A DNA stretch of 64,000 nt from Neobacillus mesonae. Lineage in GTDB: Bacteria > Bacillota > Bacilli > Paenibacillales > Paenibacillaceae. The translations under genes and the position numbers were made by a program. Shown piece by piece: positions 28,827 through 37,876 of this stretch. Position 1 is the first letter of the stretch. Each line of letters opens with the position of its first letter. The notes below the pieces were generated by a model, which was not told where the DNA came from, did not search any database, and saw only the letters and a program-made list of their open reading frames with translations. Where the stretch lies: NCBI GenBank assembly GCA_023715865.1, contig JAMBOW010000001.1, forward strand, positions 310,001-374,000, in the 5' to 3' direction.

Positions 28827-29239
28827 AAGAGGTGGCCGCCGCGTTTAAGAATGATGTTATGTACGGGGATATTGTCATTGTTTAAAAAAATACAGCAGGT
28901 TTAAATGATAGATAACGTAAGTTGGACTGCTATGCTACAGGGTCCTTCTTACGTTTTTTGTGTTTAAACGCTATATAGCTGTGCTAGACAGATCTGTCTA
29001 AGACAGTTGTCACAAGAGCTAATCAATTGAAAGTGAGAAACAGCATTTAAACTAAATCCGCGCAAAGGGATATTACAAATGTGATTTGAAAGAAATAAGG
29101 GAATATAAAACTCAAGAAAAAATGCATCTATCATTTAACACAAAAAGGTAGAACTCATCTCCTGAACCTCATATACTTAACATGAACAACGTGTCCTTCA
29201 TATTCTAACTCAATACAAAACAATCAGGGAGTGTGACAG
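28827..29239. other. 413-base intergenic region with terminator
   Basis: The left half holds the intrinsic terminator of the GH127/GH43 unit at 28914-28959. The right half (about 28960-29220) is AT-rich; I see no gene and no convincing promoter, although the glycerophosphodiesterase gene at 29240 must be transcribed from here. Confidence 0.6.
28914..28959 (+). terminator. Intrinsic terminator of GH127/GH43 unit
   Basis: AACGTAAG (28914-28921) pairs with CTTACGTT (28948-28955), reinforced by an inner GGAC/GTCC stem, and is followed by a run of T (28954-28959). Confidence 0.8.
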
Positions 29240-29989
29240 ATGAATTCTTCATTGCCTAAGATTATCGCTCACAGAGGAGCGGCCGGTGAAGCTCCGGAGA
29301 ATACGCTTGCCTCTTTTGAACTTGGTCTGGAACAAGGCTGTGATGCCTTTGAGCTGGATATCCATCTTTCCAAAGATGGTGAGATCGTCGTCATTCATGA
29401 CTATACGATTGACCGTACCACCGATGGAACCGGAGCTGTTCAGGATTTGACTCTGGATGAGCTGAGAAAGTGGGACGCAGGAAGCTGGTTCGACGCGAAG
29501 TACACAGGTCAAAGAATTCCAACACTTAGAGAAGTATTTGAGCTCGCGCCTAAGGATTTGATTATTAACGTTGAAATTAAAGGCGGACTGGATGCCGGAA
29601 TCGAACAGAAGCTGGTAAGCTTAATGCGTGAATATGACCGAATAGAGACTGTGGTCGTTTCTTCCTTCCATTTTGACAGCCTGCAAAGACTTCAGGATTT
29701 GAACTCATCTATTAAGCTTGGACTTTTATATCATCAGGATTTTCAGCATCATGAGCATCTGCCGGCGGCAGTTGGAGTAGATACATATTCCCTACATCCC
29801 TATTTCAAGCAGCTGACAACCAGCAAATTGGCTGCGGCTCTGGAGAATGGACTTCAGGTGTATCCTTGGACGGTAAATGAAGCTGAGGATATGAAACGGA
29901 TGATCGAGCTTGGATCAAGTGGAATTATTACAGATTATCCAGGCAGACTGAAGCAAGTCTTGGCTGAGCTTACGGCTAATAATATCTAG
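29240..29989 (+). CDS. Glycerophosphodiester phosphodiesterase, cytoplasmic
   Basis: GDPD-family enzyme (249 aa) that hydrolyses glycerophosphodiesters to sn-glycerol 3-phosphate and an alcohol. The TIM-barrel catalytic signature is complete: IIAHRGAAGEAPENTLASF with the first catalytic His, AFELDIHLSKDGEIVVIHDYTIDRTTDGTG with metal-binding E and D and the second His, and VNVEIKG. It ends with WTVNEAEDMKRMIELGSSGIITDYP. No signal peptide, so it acts inside the cell, like UgpQ-type enzymes. RBS AGGGAGTG. It is a single-gene unit with its own terminator. Confidence 0.93.
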   Translation: MNSSLPKIIAHRGAAGEAPENTLASFELGLEQGCDAFELDIHLSKDGEIVVIHDYTIDRTTDGTGAVQDLTLDELRKWDAGSWFDAKYTGQRIPTLREVFELAPKDLIINVEIKGGLDAGIEQKLVSLMREYDRIETVVVSSFHFDSLQRLQDLNSSIKLGLLYHQDFQHHEHLPAAVGVDTYSLHPYFKQLTTSKLAAALENGLQVYPWTVNEAEDMKRMIELGSSGIITDYPGRLKQVLAELTANNI

Positions 29990-30030
29990 TCTTAACGAAA
30001 ACAACATTCGAAATAGCTATGAAAATATCA

Positions 30031-30066
30031 AAAGAGTACTGCCTAGAGGGCGGTACTCTTTTTTTA
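30031..30066 (+). terminator. Intrinsic terminator after GDPD gene
   Basis: AAAGAGTACTGCC and GGCGGTACTCTTT form a long stem around a short loop (TAGA) and are followed by a T-tract to 30066. Confidence 0.88.
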
Positions 30067-30097
30067 TATTTTTATGATAAGTATATGTAACTAAGAA

Positions 30098-30988
30098 TTA
30101 AGCTTCGACAAGAAAATCTGCAGATAACAAGGAAATTAAATAATTGATAGGTGCGGTAATATGTTTATTCTTTGACAACAAAATTTGCGAATAGAAAGGT
30201 TGAATAGCTCCGCGCTGGATCGAAAAGCCGGATAAAGACTGCGTATTTAACTGCTCTGCAACAGCGATTTTGGGAATCATGGCAATCCCCATGCCAAAAA
30301 TGACGCACTGTTTAATCCCCTCAATACTTCCCATTTCGGACACCGTTTCGTAAGCAACTCCATGCTCGTTCATCGACCGCTCCAGCGCTTCTCTATATTT
30401 ACATCCTTTTTCCGTAAAGATGAAAGGGTTGTTATTCAGTTCATGAATAGATACGTCATCTCTGCCGCTAAGGGGGTGATTATTCGGGCATATAAATACA
30501 AGCTCTTCCATGCGAATCGATAGAGATCTTAGATCTGGTGCGGATATCGGAGTATTTAATACGATTGCCATATCAATATCGTTGTTTTTTAATTTTCGGA
30601 TGTTTTCTTCATCGGATGTTGGATAAAAGGTAACGTTCAGCTTGGGATATTTCTTACGGAACATTTGAAAAAAAGGAGGAAGCAGAAAGGCAGCAAGTGT
30701 TTCCGTCGTGCCTATCTTCAAATCTACGGATGAATCGGGAATGAATAGGTTTTCTGCCCCCATGTAACCTTCCACAATTTTATCTGCGTATGCAAGCAGT
30801 CTGGACCCTTGATCGGTCAGCCTCAGTTTATTGCTGTTTCGTTCAAACAGCTTCGTTCCAAAATGGTTTTCAAGCTTCTTAATTTGAACACTGACTGTCG
30901 GCTGTGCATAGTTCAGCTGTTCAGCTGCCTTGGTCAAGCTCTGGCATCGCGCGGCTTCTCGGAAAGTAATAAAGTACTGAATGTCCAT
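30098..30988 (-). CDS. LysR-family regulator of the oligopeptide operon
   Basis: LysR-type transcription factor (296 aa). The N-terminal winged helix is complete (YFITFREAARCQSLTKAAEQLNYAQPTVSVQIKKLENHFG then LFER), followed by a substrate-binding domain (LKIGTTETLAAFLLPPFFQMFRKKYP). The RBS GGGGGGAT precedes the ATG. It is divergent from the peptide ABC operon, with a perfect 17-base palindrome between them, which is the classic LysR arrangement for control of the neighbour and of itself. The effector is likely a peptide or amino acid derivative, by context only. Confidence 0.92.
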   Translation of the reverse strand: MDIQYFITFREAARCQSLTKAAEQLNYAQPTVSVQIKKLENHFGTKLFERNSNKLRLTDQGSRLLAYADKIVEGYMGAENLFIPDSSVDLKIGTTETLAAFLLPPFFQMFRKKYPKLNVTFYPTSDEENIRKLKNNDIDMAIVLNTPISAPDLRSLSIRMEELVFICPNNHPLSGRDDVSIHELNNNPFIFTEKGCKYREALERSMNEHGVAYETVSEMGSIEGIKQCVIFGMGIAMIPKIAVAEQLNTQSLSGFSIQRGAIQPFYSQILLSKNKHITAPINYLISLLSADFLVEA

Positions 30989-31020
30989 AATATCCCCCCA
31001 TATGTGAACTATTAAACTTT

Positions 31021-31037
31021 GTAATAGAGTCTATTAC
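31021..31037. promoter_or_regulatory. Perfect 17-bp palindrome, candidate LysR box
   Basis: GTAATAGA-G-TCTATTAC contains the T-N11-A core typical of LysR recognition sites. It lies 33 bases before the LysR start and 108 bases before the binding-protein gene. Confidence 0.7.
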
Positions 31038-31145
31038 GATCCTTAGATACGAGTTCTATCAAGCTCATGATATATTATATACAATTCCAAGCGGAATACT
31101 ATAGAATATTCGAACTTTTAAATTTTAAGGAGTGAACAACAGAAA

Positions 31146-32744
31146 ATGAAATCAACTTTTAAATGGGCATCCAGGGGATTCATTGCAGCTCTTATTGTAA
31201 TTCTTGCAGCTTGCAGCAGTGCCCCGGAATCCACTAGCCAAGAATCTGCTGATCAGGGAAGCGGAGAAGCTGCATCGGTCTCTGGAGGTACACTCGATAT
31301 TGCATATCCAGCCAATCCAGCTACACTTGATCCTCATTTGACGACAAATCAAGCGACAAGGGATGTTTCTCGCAATATATATGAGCAGCTGTTAACACTG
31401 AACAAAAACTATGAGGTTGTTCCACAGCTGGCAGAGTCCTATGAGATAAGCGAAGACGGAAAAACATATACCTTCCATCTTCGTCAGGGTGTCACTTTCC
31501 ATAATGGCAAAGAGATGAAAGCAGAAGATGTGGTCGCTTCTATGGAAAAATGGCTCACGACCTCAACACAAGGGCAGGCGAATTTGCAAGGTGCTCAGTT
31601 CTCGGAAGTGGATGATTATACGGTGAAGCTTACACTGGACTCCCCTTCTCTTGTTGGATCCTATATCCTGGCAGACACTTCACCTTTTCCCGGTATTATG
31701 CCAAAAGAAGTTATTGAAGCAGCCGGTCCCGAAGGAGTTAAGGAGTTCATCGGAACAGGGCCTTACAAGCTTGAGGAATGGAATACAGACCAATATGTTC
31801 ACCTTACAAAATTTGCAGACTATGCCGCGGAAGAATCTGAATCCAATGGGCTGAGTGGAAAGAAAAATGCTTATTTGGATGAGATTTACTTCAGGTATGT
31901 AACAGATGAATCAACGAGAGTCGCTGGAATTATGACCGGTGAATACGACGTTGCTTTCGGTATTCCATTTGATAACGCGGATCAGATTGATAATACAGAC
32001 GGGGTTAGCAACTATTTCAGCGAAGGCGGCATTGTGACCTATGTATTCAATAAGAAGGCTGGCCCATTCTCGGATCAGAAGCTGAGACAAGCGTTCAATA
32101 CCGCACTCAATTTGGATGAAGCAATGACGGCAGCTTACAGTGACAGTCGGTTCTATGAGCTGGATTCGTCGCTTGCATTGACCTCCCAGACGGATTGGTA
32201 CAGTGAAGCGGGAGCGGATCAATATAATGTGAATGATATCGAGAAGGCGAAGCAATTGGTTGAAGAATCAGATTATGCCGGTGAAGAAGTTGTGATCCTC
32301 ACAACACGTGATTATCCCGAGCAGTACAATTTGGCAGTTGTAGCTCAAGAGGTGCTGAAATCCATCGGTGTAAACGCAAAGCTGGACGTCTATGATTGGC
32401 CGACAGTTCAGGAACGCCGGACAGATGAGAACAACTTTGATTTGTTCGCGGTGAGCTTTGCTACTCGTGCTACCATTCATCAATATCCGTTTCTGGAGTC
32501 AGGCGCTAACTATCCAGGTTGGACGAACAGTCCTGAAATTGACGAATTGCTAAGTCAAATCCAGGCGTCTGCATCGATTGAAGAAGCGAAGCCGCTCGTT
32601 GATCAATTGAATGAGAAGAACTGGGAATACCTCCCGATCATTAAACTTGGTAATATTCAGAACTTGATTGCAGTAAGAGATAACGTAAAGGGCTTCGATG
32701 ACCTGGTAGGACCGATTCTATGGAATGTTTCTCTGGACGAGTAA
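31146..32744 (+). CDS. Oligopeptide ABC transporter substrate-binding lipoprotein (family 5)
   Basis: Lipid-anchored receptor of a dipeptide/oligopeptide-type importer (532 aa). Lipobox LAAC with C23, a Ser/Glu-rich linker, then the SBP family 5 signatures: DIAYPANPATLDPHLTTNQATRDVSRNIYEQLL, LAESYEISEDGKTYTFHLRQGVTFHNGK and YPGWTNSPEIDELL. AAGGAG precedes the ATG. First gene of a seven-gene operon containing two permeases, two ATPases, a peptidase and an ATP-grasp protein. Substrates may include peptides, but family 5 receptors also bind nickel chelates, opines and oligosaccharides. Confidence 0.93.
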   Translation: MKSTFKWASRGFIAALIVILAACSSAPESTSQESADQGSGEAASVSGGTLDIAYPANPATLDPHLTTNQATRDVSRNIYEQLLTLNKNYEVVPQLAESYEISEDGKTYTFHLRQGVTFHNGKEMKAEDVVASMEKWLTTSTQGQANLQGAQFSEVDDYTVKLTLDSPSLVGSYILADTSPFPGIMPKEVIEAAGPEGVKEFIGTGPYKLEEWNTDQYVHLTKFADYAAEESESNGLSGKKNAYLDEIYFRYVTDESTRVAGIMTGEYDVAFGIPFDNADQIDNTDGVSNYFSEGGIVTYVFNKKAGPFSDQKLRQAFNTALNLDEAMTAAYSDSRFYELDSSLALTSQTDWYSEAGADQYNVNDIEKAKQLVEESDYAGEEVVILTTRDYPEQYNLAVVAQEVLKSIGVNAKLDVYDWPTVQERRTDENNFDLFAVSFATRATIHQYPFLESGANYPGWTNSPEIDELLSQIQASASIEEAKPLVDQLNEKNWEYLPIIKLGNIQNLIAVRDNVKGFDDLVGPILWNVSLDE

Positions 32745-32789
32745 AGTTTGCAGCATAGTAGAAATACGGTCTTCAAAGGAGTTAACTCT

Positions 32790-33740
32790 ATGACCAAATA
32801 TATCATTCAACGTGTAGTATCCTTGATACCTATACTGCTCGTTGTGGCAGTCGTCGTGTTCCTGCTTATACATCTCACACCTGGTGATCCAGCCAGTGTC
32901 ATATTAGGTGACGAGGCAAGCGCAGAAAGCCTAGCTGAACTTCGTTCACAGCTGGGGCTTGATCTTCCGCTGCATCAGCAGTTTTTGTCCTGGTTCGGTG
33001 GAGTCCTTACTGGTGACTTAGGTGAATCTATATTTATGGACATGAGTGTAACCGAGGCCTTCTTTAGCAGATTGCCTCCTACACTATCTCTAGCAATACT
33101 TGCTCAAATTATTGCTGTTGTGATCGCATTGTTAATAGGAATTCTCGCAGCTAGAAGAAGAGGGACTCTTGCGGATCAAGCCGTTATGGGGATTTCTCTG
33201 CTCGGGATTTCCGTTCCCAGTTTTTTGTTAGGACTGTTTTTGATTTTATTGTTTGCTGTAGAGCTGCAGTGGTTCCCCGTCGCCGGTTACAAACCGATCA
33301 GCGAAGGACTGTGGGAGCACTTGCGCTACCTGCTGCTGCCTGCGATTGCACTTGGAGCGATGCAGGCTGCTTTAATCGCACGCATGACTCGTTCATCACT
33401 GATAGAAGTTCTAAGCGAGCAGTACATTAAGACTGCTCGTGCTAAAGGTCTTAAAGAAAAGGTAGTTGTATATAAACATGCGCTCAAGAATGCCTTTATA
33501 CCGATCCTTACAGTGATTGGCGAAACATTTGGAACGCTGATTACAGGGGCTTCGGTTATTGAAACCGTCTTTAACATTCCTGGGATCGGACAATTGATCA
33601 TTAATTCGATTGAACGCAGAGACTTTGCCCTCATCCAAGGGAGTATCTTACTCATAACCATTACTTATGTTCTGCTTAACTTGGTGATTGATTTGCTGTA
33701 CGGGTTATTTGATCCGCGTGTTAAGCTCGGCCGTCGATAG
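32790..33740 (+). CDS. Oligopeptide ABC transporter permease (DppB/OppB type)
   Basis: Membrane subunit (316 aa) with six transmembrane segments starting MTKYIIQRVVSLIPILLVVAVVVFLL, the LTPGDPA segment, and the EAA-type loop ARAKGLKEKVVVYKHALKNAFIPIL. The ATG at 32790 has AAAGGAG 7 bases upstream; in-frame codons further upstream have none. Followed by its partner permease after 15 bases. Confidence 0.93.
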   Translation: MTKYIIQRVVSLIPILLVVAVVVFLLIHLTPGDPASVILGDEASAESLAELRSQLGLDLPLHQQFLSWFGGVLTGDLGESIFMDMSVTEAFFSRLPPTLSLAILAQIIAVVIALLIGILAARRRGTLADQAVMGISLLGISVPSFLLGLFLILLFAVELQWFPVAGYKPISEGLWEHLRYLLLPAIALGAMQAALIARMTRSSLIEVLSEQYIKTARAKGLKEKVVVYKHALKNAFIPILTVIGETFGTLITGASVIETVFNIPGIGQLIINSIERRDFALIQGSILLITITYVLLNLVIDLLYGLFDPRVKLGRR

Positions 33741-33755
33741 GAAGGAGGAAATCAG

Positions 33756-34706
33756 ATGATATCAAAAAGGACCAACAGCCTGTTCAGATCTTCTGGCATC
33801 CGTCATGCCGCCTTTCGGAGGTACTGGACGAATCCTCTCCTGGCGACAGGAACCATACTGATCAGCTTCATCACACTGGCAGCGCTTTTTGCCCCTTGGA
33901 TGACCTCCCATGACCCGCTGGCGATTGACACCTTAAACCGGCTTAAACCGCCAAGCGGAGAACATATTTTTGGCACAGATAATTTCGGGCGTGACGTGTA
34001 TACCCGAGTTGTCTATGGCATTAGAGTATCGCTCATTGTCGGAGGAACCGTTACGCTCATTTCAGGGATCCTCGGATTGCTCGTGGGATTGGTGTCTGCT
34101 TACAATTCCGTGTGCGATCATATTTTAATGAGAATTTGCGATGGATTGTACGCCTTTCCGTCCATCTTGCTTGCTATTTCCATCGTTGCGATCATGGGTC
34201 CCCGAACCATTAATGTCATTATTGCTTTGTCTATCGTATACATTCCTTCGATTGCCCGGATCGTCAGATCTGCTGCACTCGTCGTTAAAGAGAAAACCTA
34301 CATAGAGGGGTTAAAAGCTCAGGGCGCAGGGCCTTTTCGTATAATCGGTCTTCATATTTTGCCTAATGTGCTGTCTCCATTAATTATTCAAGCCTCCTTT
34401 ATCTTTGCAGTTTCGATCTTAACCGAAGCATCGCTCAGTTTTCTGGGTGCCGGAATTCCTGCTCCAGCTCCAAGCTTGGGAAATATGCTGCTGGATGGTA
34501 AGAATGTCATATTTAATGCCTGGTGGATGACGGTTTATCCCGGAATATGCATCATTCTTATGATTCTAGGGCTAAATCTGCTTGGAGACGGGTTGCGTGA
34601 TTATCTCGATCCAAAGACAAGAGCGAAGAAGCGCCTCAGAAAGAAAAACATTTCGAACAAGACAGGGAGGGAACTTCATGAGTCAGACACCATTACTGGA
34701 AGTTAA
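33756..34706 (+). CDS. Oligopeptide ABC transporter permease (DppC/OppC type)
   Basis: Second membrane subunit (316 aa): N-terminal OppC segment (AFRRYWTNPLLATGTILISFITLAALFAP), HIFGTDNFGRDVYTRVVYGIRVSL, and the coupling loop EGLKAQGAGPFRIIGLHILPN. GGAAGGAGG precedes the ATG. It overlaps the first ATPase gene by 29 bases. Confidence 0.93.
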   Translation: MISKRTNSLFRSSGIRHAAFRRYWTNPLLATGTILISFITLAALFAPWMTSHDPLAIDTLNRLKPPSGEHIFGTDNFGRDVYTRVVYGIRVSLIVGGTVTLISGILGLLVGLVSAYNSVCDHILMRICDGLYAFPSILLAISIVAIMGPRTINVIIALSIVYIPSIARIVRSAALVVKEKTYIEGLKAQGAGPFRIIGLHILPNVLSPLIIQASFIFAVSILTEASLSFLGAGIPAPAPSLGNMLLDGKNVIFNAWWMTVYPGICIILMILGLNLLGDGLRDYLDPKTRAKKRLRKKNISNKTGRELHESDTITGS

Positions 34707-35706
34707 ACATTTAACGACCATTTTTCCGACAGAAACCGGAACTGTCAAGGCTGTAGACGGTGTTTCCTTCCATATTGAACCTGAGGAGACTGTAGGTGTT
34801 GTAGGAGAATCAGGCTGCGGCAAAAGCGTCACTGCCGAATCTATTATGCGGCTTTTTGATGAGAAGACGACGGAATATCAAGGTGAGATTAACTATAAAG
34901 GCACTGACCTGTTGAAGCTGTCCGATGATAAGATGCGGGAAGTTCGAGGGAATGAGATTTCGATTATATTTCAAGATCCGATGTCATCCCTAAATCCAGT
35001 TTATACGATTGGAAATCAAATTACGGAAGCCATTATGCTGCATCAAAAGCTCGGAAAGACGCAGGCAAAACAAAAAGCGGTTCAATTGCTTGAATTAACA
35101 GGAATTACAGATCCCGAAGAGAGACTTCGTGCTTACCCGCATGAGCTATCCGGCGGGATGAGGCAGCGGGTCATGATTGCTCTTGCTCTATCATGTGAAC
35201 CGAGTCTTCTCATTGCGGATGAGCCGACCACTGCGCTTGATGTAACGATTCAAGCTCAAATCCTGGACCTAATGAATGAATTAAAGAGCAAGCTGCGAAT
35301 GGGTATTATGCTGATTACTCATGATTTATCGGTAGTGGCGCAAATGTGCTCAAGGGTGATCGTTATGTATTTAGGAGAAGTCATTGAGGAAGCGGATGTT
35401 GTTACATTGTTTGATCATCCGCTGCATCCTTATACACTCGGTTTGCTGCAATCCATCCCTCAGATCGATGGTGTCCGTAAAGGTAAATTATATGAAATAA
35501 AAGGTACTGTACCGCAAATGGATCAAGTGGCAAGCAGCTGCCGATTTTCTCCAAGATGTCCGTATGCATCGGATATATGCCGTACAAGCCCGCCAATGTT
35601 AGAAGAGGTGGAAGCTGGACATAAGTTAAGGTGCTGGCATTACCGTGAAATCGCAGCAGGTGGGAGGTTAGAACATGAGCGAGCATCTAAGTCATTCCCG
35701 TCGTGA
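34678..35706 (+). CDS. Oligopeptide ABC transporter ATP-binding protein (DppD/OppD type)
   Basis: ATPase subunit (342 aa). Walker [10 protein letters not shown]-loop [12 protein letters not shown], signature LSGGMRQRV, Walker [13 protein letters not shown] and the switch His in [10 protein letters not shown] are all present. The C-terminal oligopeptide/dipeptide extension has the iron-sulfur-type cysteine cluster region ([14 protein letters not shown]...LRCWHY). The ATG at 34678 follows AGGGAGG; longer in-frame starts inside the permease gene lack a ribosome site. It overlaps the second ATPase gene by 32 bases. Confidence 0.94.
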   Translation: MSQTPLLEVKHLTTIFPTETGTVKAVDGVSFHIEPEETVGVVGESGCGKSVTAESIMRLFDEKTTEYQGEINYKGTDLLKLSDDKMREVRGNEISIIFQDPMSSLNPVYTIGNQITEAIMLHQKLGKTQAKQKAVQLLELTGITDPEERLRAYPHELSGGMRQRVMIALALSCEPSLLIADEPTTALDVTIQAQILDLMNELKSKLRMGIMLITHDLSVVAQMCSRVIVMYLGEVIEEADVVTLFDHPLHPYTLGLLQSIPQIDGVRKGKLYEIKGTVPQMDQVASSCRFSPRCPYASDICRTSPPMLEEVEAGHKLRCWHYREIAAGGRLEHERASKSFPS

Positions 35707-36706
35707 AGAACCACTACTGAAAGTAGAGCATTTAACAAAGCATTTTGTCTCTAGAAGTGGATCCTTAGTTCGTAAAAGACAAGTAAAAGCAGTGGAGGAC
35801 GTTAGTTTTTCAATTTATTCGGGTGAGACCTACGGTTTAGTTGGCGAATCGGGCAGCGGAAAGAGTACGACGGGAAGAGCCCTGCTGCGTTTGACAGAGC
35901 CGACTTCAGGTAAAGCTTTTTTTGAAGATCGGGACATTTTTTCACTTCCATCAAAGGAATTAAAAATGCTCAGAAGAGACATGCAAATGATATTTCAAGA
36001 TCCTCATTCATCACTCGATCCCAAAAGACGTGTTGGTTATAGTGTTGTTGAACCTATGCTGATTCATGGCCAAGGTACAAGAAAAGAAAGACAGGACAGA
36101 ATGCTTGAACTCATGGAACGCGTCGGGTTTAATGCAGGGCATACAAATCGGTTCCCGCATGAATTCTCTGGCGGACAGAGGCAGCGGATCGGTATTGCCA
36201 AAGCGCTTGCCCTCCAGCCTAAGCTGATTGTATGTGATGAACCGGTATCGGCACTAGACGTGTCCATTCAGTCTCAAATCTTGAACTTATTAATCGAGCT
36301 TCAATCGGACTACAAGCTGTCTTATTTATTCATTGCTCATGACCTAAGTGTGGTTAGGCACATTGCAGACCGTATTGGCGTCATGTATCTCGGACATTTG
36401 GTGGAACAGGCACCAACCGACAAATTGTTCTCTGAGCCGCTGCACCCTTATACGAAATTTTTGCTGTCTGCTGTACCCGCACCTCATCCTAATTTAAAAA
36501 GGGAACGAATTATATTGCAGGGGGACATTCCTTCTCCACTTCATCCTCCTTCAGGGTGTGTGTTTCACACACGCTGTCCATATGCCATGGAAATCTGCAA
36601 GCAGGTCCGGCCTGTCTCTCAAGAGCTATCTGAGGGTCACAGCGTTCAGTGTCATTTATATAACGATCAAATCCATCCCGAAGAACTTCCGGAGAAAGGA
36701 ATATGA
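35675..36706 (+). CDS. Oligopeptide ABC transporter ATP-binding protein (DppF/OppF type)
   Basis: Second ATPase subunit (343 aa): Walker A GESGSGKST, MIFQDPHSSLDPKRRV, signature FSGGQRQRIGIAKAL, Walker B LIVCDEPVSALD and the OppF C-terminal Cys region (CVFHTRCPYAMEICKQ). GGGAGG precedes the start, which lies inside the preceding gene. Forms the heterodimeric ATPase pair with the upstream protein. Confidence 0.94.
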   Translation: MSEHLSHSRREEPLLKVEHLTKHFVSRSGSLVRKRQVKAVEDVSFSIYSGETYGLVGESGSGKSTTGRALLRLTEPTSGKAFFEDRDIFSLPSKELKMLRRDMQMIFQDPHSSLDPKRRVGYSVVEPMLIHGQGTRKERQDRMLELMERVGFNAGHTNRFPHEFSGGQRQRIGIAKALALQPKLIVCDEPVSALDVSIQSQILNLLIELQSDYKLSYLFIAHDLSVVRHIADRIGVMYLGHLVEQAPTDKLFSEPLHPYTKFLLSAVPAPHPNLKRERIILQGDIPSPLHPPSGCVFHTRCPYAMEICKQVRPVSQELSEGHSVQCHLYNDQIHPEELPEKGI

Positions 36707-36709
36707 TAC

Positions 36710-37876
36710 ATGTCAAATATCGATTGGAAACAAAAAGAGTCCGAAATATTATCCTTGATTGAGGAGATTGTTAATATTGAAAGCGGAACTTTTCTCAAAT
36801 CGGGAGTAGACCGAGTAGGAGAAGCTTTAGCAAAGCTATATGAAAATATCGGGTACGAGGTTGAAATCGAAAGACAGGAAGAACGAGGGAATAACCTCGT
36901 GATTACACATCCTGAAGCTAGTGAGCCTGAAATTCTCATTATTGCACATATGGACACCGTGTTTCCCGAAGGAACCGTTGCAGAGCGTCCTTTCACTAGA
37001 GATGAGAATAAAGCCTATGGTCCAGGTGTCTTTGATATGAAAGCGAGTCAAATCACAACGCTCTATGCAATTAAGCATTTGATCGAGTCTGGCACAGACA
37101 GTTATAAAAATGTACGAATTATCCTTAATTCAGACGAAGAAGTAGGCTCCGTGCATTCACGTTCATTAATTGAGAAACATGCAAGATTAAGCAAATACGC
37201 ACTTATTGTGGAGCCGAGCGACGAGGATGGTACGTTGGTAACCGGAAGAAGGGGAGGCGGTAAATATTATTTGACGGTATCCGGTATTGCCGCCCATTCT
37301 GGAGCTGAGCCTGAAAAAGGACGCAGTGCTATTGCAGAGCTGGCTCACAAAATCATTAAGCTTCACGCGTTGACAAATCCTGAAGAAGGTATTCATGTAA
37401 ATGTTGGCGTCATTGGCGGAGGTACATCAAGCAACACCATCGCTCCGCATGCATTCGCTAATATTGACGTTAGAATGGAAACGCCGGAACAAGCGGAGGA
37501 GCTTGATCGAAAAATCAGGGACATTTGTTCAACAGTTGATGTGGAAGGTACAACGCTGGAACTTAAAGGCGGGATAACGAGACCCCCGATGATCAAGAAC
37601 AAACGCACAGAGGAACTATTTCATATTATACGCGAGGAAGCAGGACAGCTTGGCGAGGAGCTGGGCGAGAAAAAGGTCGGCTCAGGTTCGGATGGCAATA
37701 TCACCTCCTCTGTCGGAATTGCTACGATTGATGCTCTAGGACCGAGAGGTGGTCATGCTCACAGTAAGGACGAGTATTTGATTATTGAATCCCTTGTGCC
37801 GCGAGTCAAGCTTCTCGCTAATGTGATTGATCGTTTGAGCCGGAATAAATATGTTGAAGGGGACAAGCAATCATGA
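36710..37876 (+). CDS. M20-family metallopeptidase (carboxypeptidase G2-like)
   Basis: Zinc-dependent exopeptidase/amidohydrolase (388 aa), cytoplasmic. Metal and catalytic residues appear in IIAHMDTVFPEG (His and catalytic Asp), GPGVFDMKAS (bridging Asp), and SDEEVGS (catalytic and metal-binding Glu pair). The dimerisation domain is inserted after about residue 180 (GRRGGGKYYLTVSGIAAHSG), and the last ligand is in GPRGGHAHSKDEY. It begins 3 bases after the ATPase stop and overlaps the ATP-grasp gene by 4 bases. It probably cleaves an imported peptide or N-acyl amino acid, perhaps one with a C-terminal glutamate. Confidence 0.92.
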   Translation: MSNIDWKQKESEILSLIEEIVNIESGTFLKSGVDRVGEALAKLYENIGYEVEIERQEERGNNLVITHPEASEPEILIIAHMDTVFPEGTVAERPFTRDENKAYGPGVFDMKASQITTLYAIKHLIESGTDSYKNVRIILNSDEEVGSVHSRSLIEKHARLSKYALIVEPSDEDGTLVTGRRGGGKYYLTVSGIAAHSGAEPEKGRSAIAELAHKIIKLHALTNPEEGIHVNVGVIGGGTSSNTIAPHAFANIDVRMETPEQAEELDRKIRDICSTVDVEGTTLELKGGITRPPMIKNKRTEELFHIIREEAGQLGEELGEKKVGSGSDGNITSSVGIATIDALGPRGGHAHSKDEYLIIESLVPRVKLLANVIDRLSRNKYVEGDKQS

